A stretch of DNA of 64,000 nt from Pinisolibacter aquiterrae. GTDB lineage: Bacteria; Pseudomonadota; Alphaproteobacteria; Rhizobiales; Ancalomicrobiaceae. Positions 40,842 through 51,011 of this stretch are shown piece after piece. The notes under the pieces were generated by a model. That model ran no database searches. It had not been told where the DNA came from and saw nothing but the letters and a program-made list of their open reading frames with translations. Position 1 is the stretch's first letter. The number at the start of each line of letters is the position of its first letter. Location of the stretch: assembly GCF_019160155.1 (NCBI RefSeq), contig NZ_JAFNIH010000023.1:1-64000 (forward strand). The letters run 5' to 3'. Position numbers and translations under genes: made by a program.

Positions 40842-41581
40842 CGCTCGCGCTCGAAACCATCGGTCTGAAGAAGACCTTCGGCGGCCTCACCGCCACCAAC
40901 GACGTCCATCTGCGCCTGGAGAAAGGTGCCCGCCATGCCCTGATCGGGCCGAACGGCGCCGGCAAGACGACGCTGATCAATCTCTTGACCGGCGTGCTCG
41001 CGCCCTCGGCCGGCCAGATCCGGCTCGACGGGGTCGAGATCGGCGGCATGGGGGTCGAGGCGCGGGTCCGGCGCGGGCTCGGGCGGACCTTCCAGATCAA
41101 CCAGCTCTTCCCCGACCTCACCCCGATCGAGACGGTGGCGCTCGCCGTCTCGGAACGCTCGGGACGCGGCGGCGACTGGTGGCGGCGGGTCGGCACGCGC
41201 GGCGCGGTGCTCGACGAAGTGGTCGACGTGCTCGAGCGTTTCGGCCTCACCGAACGGATGCGCGAGCCGACGCGGACGCTGCCCTACGGCAAGCAGCGGC
41301 TGCTCGAGATCGCGGTGGCGCTCGCCACCAAACCACGCGTGCTGCTGCTCGACGAGCCGGCAGCCGGCGTGCCGGAAGGCGAGCGCCACGAGATCCTGGA
41401 GGCGGTCGAAGCACTTCCGAAGGACGTCACGGTGGTTCTGATCGAGCACGACATGGACATGGTGTTCCGCTTCGCCGAGCGCATCACGGTGCTGGTCGCC
41501 GGCGCGGTGCTGACGGAGGGCACCGTCGCGGAGATTTCCGACGACCCGCGCGTGCGCGCCGTCTATCTCGGAGAAGGCTGA
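40838..41581 (+). CDS. livG: Branched-chain-type ABC transporter ATPase (LivG-like)
   Basis: The 247-residue ATPase starts with GTG inside the livM stop (GTGA). It has Walker A GPNGAGKTTLINLLTG, the LivG feature GLGRTFQINQLFPDLT (Q-loop area), the signature LPYGKQRLLEIAVAL, Walker B RVLLLDEPAAGVPEGE and the H-loop VVLIEHDMDMVF. The usual NP after DEPAAG is replaced by VPEG, a minor change outside the catalytic residues. The frame is open far upstream but not homologous there. Confidence 0.93.
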   Translation: MTLALETIGLKKTFGGLTATNDVHLRLEKGARHALIGPNGAGKTTLINLLTGVLAPSAGQIRLDGVEIGGMGVEARVRRGLGRTFQINQLFPDLTPIETVALAVSERSGRGGDWWRRVGTRGAVLDEVVDVLERFGLTERMREPTRTLPYGKQRLLEIAVALATKPRVLLLDEPAAGVPEGERHEILEAVEALPKDVTVVLIEHDMDMVFRFAERITVLVAGAVLTEGTVAEISDDPRVRAVYLGEG

Positions 41582-42288
41582 TGAGCGCGCTTCTGGAGAT
41601 CATCGATCTCACCGCCGGCTACGGCGAGGCGGTGGTGCTCGACCGGCTGTCGCTCACTCTCGAGCGCGGGCGCTCGCTCGCCCTGCTCGGCCGCAACGGC
41701 ACCGGCAAGACCACCACGATCGATTCCATCGTCGGCGTCACCCGCCGCTTTTCCGGCCGCATCCTCCTCGACGGGGTCGACGTGAGCGGCTTCGCGCCCG
41801 AAAAGCGCGCGGCGGCGGGCATCGGCTGGGTGCCGCAGGAGCGCAACATCTTCCGCTCGCTGACGGTGGAGGAGAACATCACCTCGGTGGCGCGCAAGGG
41901 GCCGTGGGATCTGGCGCGGCTCTACGCCATGTTCCCGCGCCTTCAGGAGCGGCGCGCCAACATGGGCAACCAGCTCTCCGGCGGCGAGCAACAGATGCTG
42001 GCGGTGGCACGCGCGCTCGCCCTCAATCCGAAGATCCTGCTCGCCGACGAGCCGCTCGAAGGTCTCGCGCCGATCATCGTCGACGAACTCTTGGCTGCGT
42101 TCCGCCGGATCTCGCGCGAGGAAGGGCTGTCGGTGATCCTGGTCGAGCAGCAGCCGCGCAAGATCCTCGCGGTGACGGACGACGCGGTGGTGCTGGAGCG
42201 CGGCACGGTGGTTCTGGCGGCGACCAGCGCCGAGCTGATCGCCGATCCGAGCCGGCTCGAACGGCATCTCGCCGTGTCGCACGGGTGA
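41581..42288 (+). CDS. livF: Branched-chain-type ABC transporter ATPase (LivF-like)
   Basis: The 235-residue ATPase starts one base into the livG stop (TGATG). It has Walker A GRNGTGKTTTIDSIVG, the Q-loop VPQERNIFRSLTVEENI, the signature NQLSGGEQQMLAVARAL, Walker B PKILLADEPLEGLAP and the LivF-type VILVEQQPRKIL, where Gln replaces the usual H-loop His, as is common in LivF. It completes the importer and ends the unit. Confidence 0.93.
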   Translation: MSALLEIIDLTAGYGEAVVLDRLSLTLERGRSLALLGRNGTGKTTTIDSIVGVTRRFSGRILLDGVDVSGFAPEKRAAAGIGWVPQERNIFRSLTVEENITSVARKGPWDLARLYAMFPRLQERRANMGNQLSGGEQQMLAVARALALNPKILLADEPLEGLAPIIVDELLAAFRRISREEGLSVILVEQQPRKILAVTDDAVVLERGTVVLAATSAELIADPSRLERHLAVSHG

Positions 42289-42327
42289 GCACCGGCGTCG
42301 TCGCGCGCACCGTCGACCCCCGGTCGA

Positions 42328-42945
42328 TCAGCGCTCGGCGTCTCCACCTCGACGGAAGATCACGACGAGATTGTTCGCGGGCATGTCGACGATCTCGGGC
42401 GCGTCGAACCCGGCGGCGCCGGCGAGATCGGCCACACGCTCGAGATCGCGCACACCCCATTCGCGGTTCTGGTCGCGCAGCCACGCGTCGAAGGTCTCGT
42501 TGCTCGGCGCGGTATGGCGTCCGTCCCGCCTATAAGGGCCGTAGAGGCAGAGCGGCGCACCGGCCGGCAGGATCGCCGAGGCGCCGGCGAACAGTCCCTC
42601 GGTGGCCGCCCAGGGCGAAATATGGATCATGTTGATGCAGACGATCGCGTCGGCGTGGTCGATCGGCCAGGGTGGGCAGGCGGCATCGAGCGCCAGCGGG
42701 GCGACGACGTTGCCGACCCCGGTCTCGGCGACCCAGGCGGCGATGCTGGCGCGTGCCTCGGCGTTCGGATCCGACGGAACGAAGGTCGCCTCGGGCAGAG
42801 CGGCCGCGAAATGGACGACGTGCTCGCCCGATCCGCTGGCGATCTCCAAGACGCGCCCGCTTGCGGGCAGGACCGGGCGCAGCGCTTCCAAGATGGGGTC
42901 GCGATTGCGGACGGTGGCGGGAGCGTGGAGACGGGCGTCGGTCAT
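42328..42945 (-). CDS. DUF938 SAM-dependent methyltransferase-like protein
   Basis: The 205-residue protein begins MTDARLHAPATVRNRDPILE and has a class I methyltransferase fold: motif I GRVLEIASGSGEHVVHFA, the acidic strand ATFVPSDPN, and ADAIVCINMIHISPW followed by LCLYGPYRRDG and SNETFDAWLRDQN, all DUF938 marks. The biological role is not established. A Met three codons upstream (42954) is possible. It converges on livF with 39 bases between stops. Confidence 0.9.
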   Translation of the reverse strand: MTDARLHAPATVRNRDPILEALRPVLPASGRVLEIASGSGEHVVHFAAALPEATFVPSDPNAEARASIAAWVAETGVGNVVAPLALDAACPPWPIDHADAIVCINMIHISPWAATEGLFAGASAILPAGAPLCLYGPYRRDGRHTAPSNETFDAWLRDQNREWGVRDLERVADLAGAAGFDAPEIVDMPANNLVVIFRRGGDAER

Positions 42946-43114
42946 GCTGAGCATCTCGGCGACGTGGCGGTCGGGTGGTCCTCCGAGCCGGAGGGTCGGC
43001 GCGGCGGTCGGTATCGCGGCCCCGCCGATCGGCGGGGAGACCACGACGCCTGCGGGCGCCCCTTTCCTCGCCCTTCCACGGGTTCGGCGAAAGCCGGCCG
43101 GCGCGGACGAGGCA

Positions 43115-43199
43115 TGGTGCGGGTGAAGGGACTCGAACCCCCAAGGCTTGCGCCGACGGAACCTAAATCCGTTGTGTCTACCAGTTCCACCACACCCGC
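43115..43199 (-). tRNA. tRNA-Leu (anticodon TAG)
   Basis: The minus strand gives acceptor GCGGGTG paired with CACCCGC, a D-arm with GGTAGACAC, an anticodon loop TTTAGGT (anticodon TAG), a long variable arm as expected for leucine, and T-arm GGGTTCGAGTCCC, with CCA encoded. Total length is 85 nt with CCA. Confidence 0.97.
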
Positions 43200-43282
43200 A
43201 GCCGGACGGGGTTAGCGCGAAGGATCGCGCGACGCAAGGTCGACGCGACGCGGTCGGTCCCGACGGTCGGCGATCGCGGTGC

Positions 43283-44848
43283 TCAATCGCTGCCGCCGCG
43301 ATCGTCGTCCTCCTCCTCGTCCTCGCCGTCGCTCCACGACCGCCGGAGCTCGGCCTCGTGGAACGCGGCCAGGATCGGGCGCAACTCGGCGGCGAGGTCC
43401 TCGGCGATGAGGCCGGGACCGGCCTTGCGGCCGCATTCGCCGTGCAGCCACACCGCGCAGGCCGCCGCCTCGAACCCCGGCAGGCGCCGCGCCAGGAGGC
43501 CGCCGACGAGGCCGGCGAGGACGTCGCCCGAACCGGCGGTGGCGAGATCGGCAGGGGCATTGTCGGCGATGGCGACGCGGCCGTCGGGCGCGGCGACGAC
43601 GGTGTCGGCGCCCTTCAGGAGGACGATCGCGCCGGAGCGTTCGGCGGCGCGGCGAGCGCGCTCGGTCTTCGGCAGGTCCGAGACGGCGGCGGCGAGATCG
43701 GGGAAGAGCCGGGCGAATTCGCCCTCGTGCGGGGTCAGGACCACCGGCGCGGCGCGCGCGGCGATCGCCGCGAAGATCGGATCGGGCGCCTCGGCGATCG
43801 TGGTCAGGGCGTCGGCGTCGAGCACCACGGCGGGCGCGGCGACGAGCGCGGTCTCGACCAGCGCGCGGGTCCCCTCGCCCACCCCGCAGGCGGGGCCGAG
43901 CACGAGCGCGTTGCGGCGGGTGTCGGCGAGGATCTCGGCGAGGCCCTCGGCGCCGTTCATCCGCGTGAGCATGACGGCGGTCAGATGCGACGCATTGACC
44001 ACCAGCGCGTCGGGCGGCGAGGCGAGCGTCACCAGCCCGGCGCCGACCCGGAGGGCCGCCTCCGCCGCCAGCCGCGCCGCGCCGGTGCGGGTGAGCGGGC
44101 CGGAGACCACGACGGCGTGACCACGCGAATACTTGTGATCGGCGAGGCCGGGCGGCCGCAGGTGATCGCGCCAGAGTTCCGGCAGGTCGCGGGTCGTCCT
44201 CGAGCCGATCGCGGCGAGGACGCTCGCGGGGATGCCGATGTCGGCGACGAGCGTCTTGCCGCAGGCGATGCGCCCCGGCAGCAGCAGGTGACCCGGCTTC
44301 ATGCGGAAGAAGGTGACGGTCCATTCCGCCCGGATCGCCGGGCCGAGGATGCGGCCGGTGGCGCCGTCGACGCCGGACGGCAGATCGACCGCCACGACCG
44401 GGCGGCCGGAGGCGACGACCGCCTCGACCACGGCGGCGGCGGCGCCCCCGAGCGGGCGGGCGAGCCCGGCCCCGAACAGCGCGTCGACCACCACCCGGCA
44501 ATCACGCAGCGCGCTCGCCACCCCGGCCGGTTCGGCCGGCTCGACGCCGCCACGCCAGCGCTCGGCCGCCTCGGCGGCGTCGCCGGTGAGGCGGGTGCGA
44601 TCGCCGAGCAGCATCAGGCGGACGACGAGGCCGCGCTCGCGCAGGATGCGGGCGCAGACGAAACCGTCGCCGCCGTTGTTGCCGGGACCGCACAGGACCA
44701 GCACGCGGGTTCCCGCCGGCCAACGATGGACGATCATGTCGGCGACGGCGCGGCCGGCGTTCTCCATGAGCACGCGTCCGGGCACGCCGCGCGCGATCGC
44801 GGCGGCATCGGCGCGGGCCATCTCGGATGGGGTCAGAAGTTCGAGCAA
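43283..44848 (-). CDS. nnr: Bifunctional NAD(P)H-hydrate epimerase / ADP-dependent NAD(P)H-hydrate dehydratase
   Basis: The 521-residue protein joins an N-terminal epimerase (LLTPSEMARADAAAIARG, then RVLVLCGPGNNGGDGFVCAR) to a C-terminal ribokinase-fold dehydratase with VVLTPHEGEFARLFPD and NAPADLATAGSGDVLAGLVGG. It repairs damaged, hydrated NAD(P)H. Translation appears to start at TTG (44848), supported by GAGAGGTGATCC just before it and by the family N-terminus; the next ATG would remove nine family residues. Confidence 0.95.
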   Translation of the reverse strand: MLELLTPSEMARADAAAIARGVPGRVLMENAGRAVADMIVHRWPAGTRVLVLCGPGNNGGDGFVCARILRERGLVVRLMLLGDRTRLTGDAAEAAERWRGGVEPAEPAGVASALRDCRVVVDALFGAGLARPLGGAAAAVVEAVVASGRPVVAVDLPSGVDGATGRILGPAIRAEWTVTFFRMKPGHLLLPGRIACGKTLVADIGIPASVLAAIGSRTTRDLPELWRDHLRPPGLADHKYSRGHAVVVSGPLTRTGAARLAAEAALRVGAGLVTLASPPDALVVNASHLTAVMLTRMNGAEGLAEILADTRRNALVLGPACGVGEGTRALVETALVAAPAVVLDADALTTIAEAPDPIFAAIAARAAPVVLTPHEGEFARLFPDLAAAVSDLPKTERARRAAERSGAIVLLKGADTVVAAPDGRVAIADNAPADLATAGSGDVLAGLVGGLLARRLPGFEAAACAVWLHGECGRKAGPGLIAEDLAAELRPILAAFHEAELRRSWSDGEDEEEDDDRGGSD

Positions 44849-45043
44849 GGATCACCTCTCGGTTCGAACGTTAACCGGGTGCATCGGCGATGACCAGACG
44901 CGACGAGAGGGGGAAGAAGGCGCCCGCGCGGCCCGCCGCGGCCCCGGACGGCGCCCGATCACGAGGCAGACCGGCGGCGGCGTGGGGCGGATCGGATGTC
45001 CCCCGAAACCGCATATGCCCAAAATTTTTTCATTTGCCCATGA

Positions 45044-45556
<513 letters not shown>

Positions 45557-45659
45557 GCGACCCGCTAGATCCCTCGGCCGTCTCCCCCTTCCTCACGCCC
45601 GCGACGCTCACCGTCGACGGCGTCGGACCAGAGCACACTCAGCGAAAGGGAAAGTTCCC

Positions 45660-47069
45660 ATGACGAAGACTGCGAACGACGTTCTCGCCCTCATCAAGGA
45701 GCAGGACGTCAAGTACGTCGATTTCCGCTTCACCGATCCGCGTGGCAAGTGGCAGCACGTCACGTTCGACGTCTCGCTGGTCGACGAAGACATCTTCTCC
45801 GAGGGCACCATGTTCGACGGTTCGTCGATCGCCGGCTGGAAGGCGATCAACGAGTCCGACATGGTCCTGATCCCGGACCCCGAGACCGCCTTCATCGACC
45901 CCTTCTTCGCCCAGACCACCCTGGTCCTCGTCTGCGACATCCTCGAGCCGTCGGGCGACCGCTACGGCCGTGACCCGCGCGGCATCGCCAAGAAGGCCGA
46001 GATCTATCTGCAGTCGACCGGCATCGGCGACGCCGTCTACTTCGGCCCGGAAGCCGAGTTCTTCATCTTCTCGGACGTCAAGTACAAGGCCGACCCCTAC
46101 AACACCGGCTTCAAGGTCGACGATCCGGAACTGCCGATCAACACCGACACCGACTACGAGGGCGGCAACCTCGGCCATCACGTCAAGACCAAGGGCGGCT
46201 ACTTCCCCGTCCCGCCGATCGACAGCTGCCAGGACATCCGTGGTGAGATGCTCGCCATGATGGCCAAGATGGGCGTCGCCGTCGAGAAGCACCATCACGA
46301 GGTCGCCTCGGCCCAGCACGAGCTCGGCATCAAGTTCGCGCCGCTGACCAAGGTCGCCGACCACCTGCAGATCTACAAGTACGCGATCCATCAGGTCGCG
46401 GCCGCCTACGGCAAGACCGCCACCTTCATGCCGAAGCCGGTCTTCGGCGACAACGGCTCGGGCATGCACGTGCACCAGTCGATCTGGAAGGAAGGCAAGC
46501 CGACCTTCGCCGGCAACCAGTACGCCGATCTCTCCGAGACCTGCCTCTACTACATCGGCGGCATCCTGAAGCACGCCAAGGCGCTCAACGCCTTCACCAA
46601 CCCGTCGACCAACTCCTACAAGCGTCTGGTCCCGGGTTACGAGGCTCCGGTTCTGCTCGCCTACTCGGCCCGCAACCGCTCGGCGTCCTGCCGTATTCCG
46701 TGGGGCAACTCGCCGAAGGCCAAGCGCATCGAGGTCCGCTTCCCGGATCCGACCGCGAACCCCTATCTCGCCTTCGCGGCGATGCTGATGGCCGGCATCG
46801 ACGGCATCGTGAACAAGATCCATCCCGGCGCGGCGATGGACAAGAACCTCTACGATCTGCCGCCGAAGGAGCTCAAGAAGATCCCGACCGTGTGCGGCTC
46901 GCTCCGCGAGGCTCTCGAGTCCCTCAAGAAGGACAACGCGTTCCTCACCGCCGGCGGCGTCTTCGAGCCCGACTTCATCGAGAGCTACATCGAGCTGAAG
47001 TGGGAAGAGCTGATGCGCTACGAGATGACCCCGCATCCGGTCGAGTATGAGATGTACTACTCCTGCTGA
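45660..47069 (+). CDS. glnA: Glutamine synthetase type I (GlnA)
   Basis: The 469-residue enzyme has the usual GSI-beta length and blocks: [10 protein letters not shown], the metal-site [30 protein letters not shown], the ATP-site [16 protein letters not shown], and the adenylylation region DKNLYDLPP whose Tyr is near residue 398. It makes glutamine from glutamate, ammonia and ATP. The expected control is adenylylation directed by PII. Codon use is strongly C-ending, as for a highly expressed gene. Confidence 0.98.
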   Translation: MTKTANDVLALIKEQDVKYVDFRFTDPRGKWQHVTFDVSLVDEDIFSEGTMFDGSSIAGWKAINESDMVLIPDPETAFIDPFFAQTTLVLVCDILEPSGDRYGRDPRGIAKKAEIYLQSTGIGDAVYFGPEAEFFIFSDVKYKADPYNTGFKVDDPELPINTDTDYEGGNLGHHVKTKGGYFPVPPIDSCQDIRGEMLAMMAKMGVAVEKHHHEVASAQHELGIKFAPLTKVADHLQIYKYAIHQVAAAYGKTATFMPKPVFGDNGSGMHVHQSIWKEGKPTFAGNQYADLSETCLYYIGGILKHAKALNAFTNPSTNSYKRLVPGYEAPVLLAYSARNRSASCRIPWGNSPKAKRIEVRFPDPTANPYLAFAAMLMAGIDGIVNKIHPGAAMDKNLYDLPPKELKKIPTVCGSLREALESLKKDNAFLTAGGVFEPDFIESYIELKWEELMRYEMTPHPVEYEMYYSC

Positions 47070-47097
47070 TCGGCTCGTCCGACACCGGCAGACGTTT

Positions 47098-47119
47098 CGG
47101 GGCGCCTTCGGGCGCCCCG
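47098..47119 (+). terminator. Rho-independent terminator of glnBA
   Basis: CGGGGCGCC pairs with GGCGCCCCG around a stable TTCG loop, followed by TTTCGTTTC. It lies about 30 bases after the glnA stop. Confidence 0.92.
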
Positions 47120-47214
47120 TTTCGTTTCGGCCCCCGCGGCGCCCGGCGTGCCGCCCCGTCGCGCTGTCCCGAGGCCCCTGCCCTCGGGACCCGACGTCGC
47201 GGCGCAAACGGAAA

Positions 47215-47247
47215 AACGGCCCCGGATCGCCGCGATCCGGAGCCGTT
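47215..47247 (-). terminator. Terminator of the nlpD-like gene
   Basis: AACGGCCCCGGATCG and CGATCCGGAGCCGTT pair with one mismatch. On the minus strand the stem is followed by TTTCCG, and it lies about 50 bases after the peptidase gene stop. It faces the glnA terminator across a convergent gap. Confidence 0.8.
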
Positions 47248-47296
47248 TCTCAATCTGCTTCCGCCGTGGCCTCCGGCGGAAGCGAAGGGGGGCGCC

Positions 47297-48934
47297 TCAG
47301 TTGGAGGCGAGATAGGGCTTGGGGTCGACCGCCTTCTGGCCGTTGCGCAGCTCGAAGTGGAGCTGGGGCTGACTGACCGAGCCGGTGGCGCCGGCGCGGG
47401 CGATGATCTGGCCACGGGTGACCTTGTCGCCGCGATTGACCAGAAGCTCGCTCGCATGGGCATAGGCCGAGACGAAGCCGTTCGGGTGGCGGACCAGGAC
47501 GAGGTTGCCGTAGCCCTTCAGCTCGTTGCCCGAATAGATGACCTCACCGCCGTCGGCGGCCTTGATCGAGGTTCCCTCCGGCACCGCCAGATTGATTCCC
47601 TCGTTCTTCTCGCCGTTCGACTTGGCACCGTATTCGGAGATGATGCGGCCACGCACCGGCCAGCGGAAGCTGCCGCCGCCCGACGACGCCTTCTCGACCT
47701 CGGCCGGCGAGGCCTCGCGCGCCACGGCGATGGTCTCGGCCGCGTGCTGGTCGATCTTCGACGTGTCCTTCGGCGGTTTGGCCGGGGTCGTGGCGGTGGT
47801 CGCGGGAGCCTTCACCGCCGGGGTCTTGACCTCGGCGACGACGACCGGAGCGGCCGGCTTGGTGGTCGGCACCTCGGTGGCGGCGGCGGGCGCCTTGGAG
47901 GTCTTCAGCATCAGCTTGGTGCCGGCCGGCAGCAGCAGCTGCTGACCGGGCGAGATCGACGCGCTGCGCAGATTGTTGCGATCGCGCAGGGCCTGCTCGG
48001 AGACGCCGTAGGTGCGGGCGATCGATCCGAGCGTATCGCCGCTGCGCACCGTGTAGGCGCCGACCAGCTTGACGCCACCGTTCGGGGGCGTCGTGGCCGC
48101 GGCCGTGGTGGTCGGGCGGGGCGTCGCCGGCGGCATCGGCGCGGGCGCGGCCGCCCGGGCGATCACGGCCGGAGCGGGCGCGGCGACCGGCGGGCGCGGC
48201 GCGGCGGCGGGCGCCGGGATCGAGCCGGTGGCGAAGCGCTGCGGCGCGGCGGTCGGCGCCGGGGCAGGCGCGGGAGTGGGCCGGCTCATCGAGATCTGAC
48301 GGACCTGCGGCGCGGGCGCGGACGCCGGCGCGGCGGCCGCGGTCGGGCGATGATAGACGGGGATCAGCACGCGATCGCCGGGGCTGGGAGTGCGGCCGGC
48401 GGGGATGGCGTTGGCCTGACGGATCGCCGCGATCGGCACGCCGTAGCGGTTCGACAGCGTATCGATGGTCTCGCCCTGACGCATGGTGACCCAGGTTCCG
48501 CCCTGGGGGCTCCAGCCGCCGGCGGCGGCGACCTGGGGATAGGCGGGCGCCGGTTCGGCCGGACGGGCGGCGTCGGCGAGCGGGCTCGCGACGGTGTCGG
48601 CATAGGCACCCGAGGGCGGCGGGGTGAGATCGGAGCGGCTGACGGCGGCCGAACCGGGCTCGATCGAGCCGGTGGTGTCGACGTTCGACCAGCTGCGCTC
48701 GGGAACGCGGCCGTAGGAGGGCGAGGCGCTGTAGGCGTTGCCGCCGTAGCGGGCCGCCTCGCCGCCGCTCGGGCCGAGGATGGCGCGCTGGTTGGGGGTC
48801 GAGCCGGTGTAGATCGGATCCGATCCGAAGCGCCCGACATCACTGGAGCAGCCGCCGAGAACGGCGGCGGCAGCGACGAGGATCGCCGCGCGGGACACGT
48901 TGCTGGAACGCAGTTTCTGGGTCGTCGGACGCAT
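47297..48934 (-). CDS. nlpD: NlpD-like lipoprotein: LysM repeats and M23 peptidase domain
   Basis: The 545-residue protein has a lipoprotein signal with lipobox LGGC near residue 28, two LysM cell-wall-binding repeats (WVTMRQGETIDTLSNRYGV and AYTVRSGDTLGSIARTYGV), long Pro/Ala-rich linkers, and a C-terminal M23 domain (RWPVRGRIISEYG through LHFELRNGQKAVDPKPYL). The usual first His of the active site seems replaced (KNEGINLAVPEGT has N and E where HxGxD is normal), so, as in NlpD and EnvC, it may activate amidases rather than cut. It follows pcm and surE as in related genomes. Confidence 0.92.
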   Translation of the reverse strand: MRPTTQKLRSSNVSRAAILVAAAAVLGGCSSDVGRFGSDPIYTGSTPNQRAILGPSGGEAARYGGNAYSASPSYGRVPERSWSNVDTTGSIEPGSAAVSRSDLTPPPSGAYADTVASPLADAARPAEPAPAYPQVAAAGGWSPQGGTWVTMRQGETIDTLSNRYGVPIAAIRQANAIPAGRTPSPGDRVLIPVYHRPTAAAAPASAPAPQVRQISMSRPTPAPAPAPTAAPQRFATGSIPAPAAAPRPPVAAPAPAVIARAAAPAPMPPATPRPTTTAAATTPPNGGVKLVGAYTVRSGDTLGSIARTYGVSEQALRDRNNLRSASISPGQQLLLPAGTKLMLKTSKAPAAATEVPTTKPAAPVVVAEVKTPAVKAPATTATTPAKPPKDTSKIDQHAAETIAVAREASPAEVEKASSGGGSFRWPVRGRIISEYGAKSNGEKNEGINLAVPEGTSIKAADGGEVIYSGNELKGYGNLVLVRHPNGFVSAYAHASELLVNRGDKVTRGQIIARAGATGSVSQPQLHFELRNGQKAVDPKPYLASN

Positions 48935-49093
48935 CGCAACACTCACGCCGTTTTGACGAAAATCTCGTCGTTCACGTGCATCCATTCAAAACATCGTAAC
49001 GTTGACGAAGGCTTAAGCGCGCGACGAATTCACCATGTTTCGATACCCGCACGGCGGGCGAAACGGACCGGCGCGGCGGGCGAAACGGGGGTG

Positions 49094-49786
49094 TCAGAGG
49101 GCGGTGGCGCGGCCGGAAATCAAGGCGACGCGGCGGGTCGGGCCGATCTTCTCGACGTCGAAACCCTTCTCGCGGCGGATCCATCGCATCGAGGTCTGCG
49201 GGCCGCGCGCCGGCCCGATCGCCGCCACCAGGATGCCCTGCGGGGCGAGTTGCTCGAGCAGCCCGCGGGGCACCTCCTCCACCGCCCCGGCGAGCAGGAT
49301 CCGGTGGAACGGCGCGTGGCGGGCGAAGCCCTCGAGGCCGTCGTGAACGGAGGGGACGACATTGTCGATGGCGAGCGCGGAGAAGCGCTCGAAGGCGAGA
49401 TCGGCCAGGGTGCGGAAGCGTTCGACCGTGTAGACCTTGGTGCAGAGGCCGGCGAGGAGCGCGGTGCCCCAGCCCGACCCGGTGCCGATCTCCAACACCC
49501 GGTGCTCCGGCAGAAGCTCGGCCGCCTGGAGCGCGAGCGCGATCACCGAGGGCGCATCGGCGGTCTGGCCGCATTCGATCGGGATCGGGCGATCCTCCAG
49601 CGAGCGGAGGCGATGGGCGCTCGCCACGAACAGGCTGCGCGGCAGGGTCTCGACGGCGCCGAGGATGCGGCGGTCGTGCAGCCCCTTGGTGGAGAGCGTC
49701 AGGGCCAGGCGGGCCAGAGCCATCCGTTCGTCGTCGTCGATGTGGCAATCGGCATGGCGCAGAAGAGTGGCGTGGCGGCCGGCCAT
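49094..49786 (-). CDS. pcm: Protein-L-isoaspartate O-methyltransferase
   Basis: The 230-residue protein has the PCMT marks: PIECGQTADAPSVIALALQA, motif I HRVLEIGTGSGWGTALLAGL, VYTVERFRTLADLAFERF and VVPSVHDGLEGFARHAPFH. It methylates isoaspartyl residues to start repair of aged proteins. In the typical enzyme the pre-motif reads GQTIS; here GQTADAP is a variant. It lies between surE and the nlpD-like gene in one direction. Confidence 0.92.
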   Translation of the reverse strand: MAGRHATLLRHADCHIDDDERMALARLALTLSTKGLHDRRILGAVETLPRSLFVASAHRLRSLEDRPIPIECGQTADAPSVIALALQAAELLPEHRVLEIGTGSGWGTALLAGLCTKVYTVERFRTLADLAFERFSALAIDNVVPSVHDGLEGFARHAPFHRILLAGAVEEVPRGLLEQLAPQGILVAAIGPARGPQTSMRWIRREKGFDVEKIGPTRRVALISGRATAL

Positions 49787-49874
49787 GGGCGAAGACTCCG
49801 AGAACGACGAGACGACTCGCTCGCATATCCGGAATTGGTTGATTTTTCCGTACCGGCCGGTGTGCGGTGCAAAA

Positions 49875-50636
49875 TCAGGCCGAGAATCGTTCCCTCAGCC
49901 GCTCCTGCGCGGCGTGATCGGTCAGATCGAGCCGGAGCGGGGTCACCGAGACGGCGCCGCGCGCCAGAGCCTCGAGGTCGGTGCCGTTGCCGGGGGTCGT
50001 CGTCTGCGGCCGGTAGTGGATCCAGAAATAGGGATTGCCGCGCCCGTCGATGCGCGGGTCGATGCCGATGGTGGCATCGTTGCGCGCGCCCTGGGAGGTG
50101 ATCGCGACGCCGGAGACGTCCGCGGGCGCGCGGGCGGGGAAGTTGACGTTGATCAGCGTGCCCGGGGCGATCCCGGCCTCGATCAGGCGCGCCAGCACGG
50201 CGGGGCCGTGGACCTCGGCGCAGGACCAGTCGGGTTGGGCGTCGGTCGCCCAGGCATAGGCCTGCGACAGGGCGACGGAGGGAATGCCGAGGAGCGTCCC
50301 TTCCATGGCGGCGGCGATGGTGCCGGAATAGGTCACGTCGTCGGCGACGTTGGCGCCGCGATTGACGCCGGACAGCACGAGCGTCGGCTTGGCGGGCAGG
50401 ATGTGGCGGACCCCCATGATGACACAGTCGGTCGGGGTGCCGCGAACCGCGAAATGGCGGTCGGAGATCTTGCGCAGACGCAGCGGATCGGACAGCGACA
50501 GCGAATGCGCCTTGCCCGACTGATCGGTCTCGGGGGCGACCACCCAGACGTCGTCGGAGAGTTCGCGGGCGATGCGCTCGAGGACGCGCAGGCCCGTGGC
50601 ATGGATGCCGTCGTCGTTGGTGATGAGGATTCGCAT
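49875..50636 (-). CDS. surE: 5'/3'-nucleotidase SurE
   Basis: The 253-residue protein begins [20 protein letters not shown], whose NDD binds the metal, and has [38 protein letters not shown] and the conserved GIPSVALSQ. It removes phosphate from nucleoside monophosphates and is stress-linked. The ATG at 50636 is fixed by the family N-terminus; the open extension upstream is not homologous. It is followed after about 90 bases by pcm. Confidence 0.97.
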   Translation of the reverse strand: MRILITNDDGIHATGLRVLERIARELSDDVWVVAPETDQSGKAHSLSLSDPLRLRKISDRHFAVRGTPTDCVIMGVRHILPAKPTLVLSGVNRGANVADDVTYSGTIAAAMEGTLLGIPSVALSQAYAWATDAQPDWSCAEVHGPAVLARLIEAGIAPGTLINVNFPARAPADVSGVAITSQGARNDATIGIDPRIDGRGNPYFWIHYRPQTTTPGNGTDLEALARGAVSVTPLRLDLTDHAAQERLRERFSA

Positions 50637-50741
50637 CGGGGGCCTCCGGCGGGCCTCCGGGTTACCATGGCGCCGGAAGACTGGGCAAGCCGAATGGATG
50701 GTCATCCACGCGTTCGGCGGGCCCCGGGCGGCGGCACGGGA

Positions 50742-51011
50742 TCAGTGGCAGCGCATCCACTCGCGGGCCTGACGCTGCGCCTCGGCGACCTCGGCGGCGG
50801 TCATCTCGGCGGCCACTTCCTGGCGACGGCGGGCGGCGTCGCGATTGCCGCGGGCGGCGGCGAGGTTGAACCACATGTGGGCGGCGACCATGTCGACGGC
50901 ACCACTGCGGCCGATCGAATGATCGAGACCCATCTGGAAGAACACGTCGGCGGTGACGGCCTGGGCGCCCATGCCGGCGATTTCGGCGGAGTTCATTTCG
51001 AAGCGAGCCAT
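50742..51011 (-). CDS. Short Sel1-repeat-like protein
   Basis: The 89-residue product contains one clear Sel1-like repeat (MVAAHMWFNLAAARGNRDAA) followed by a basic amphipathic helix (RRRQEVAAEMTAAEVAEAQR). Sel1 repeats mediate protein contacts. No signal peptide is evident. It is read in the same direction as surE, 105 bases upstream of it. The ATG at 51011 is preferred because the bases before it fall in an A+T-rich, promoter-like stretch. Confidence 0.75.
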   Translation of the reverse strand: MARFEMNSAEIAGMGAQAVTADVFFQMGLDHSIGRSGAVDMVAAHMWFNLAAARGNRDAARRRQEVAAEMTAAEVAEAQRQAREWMRCH

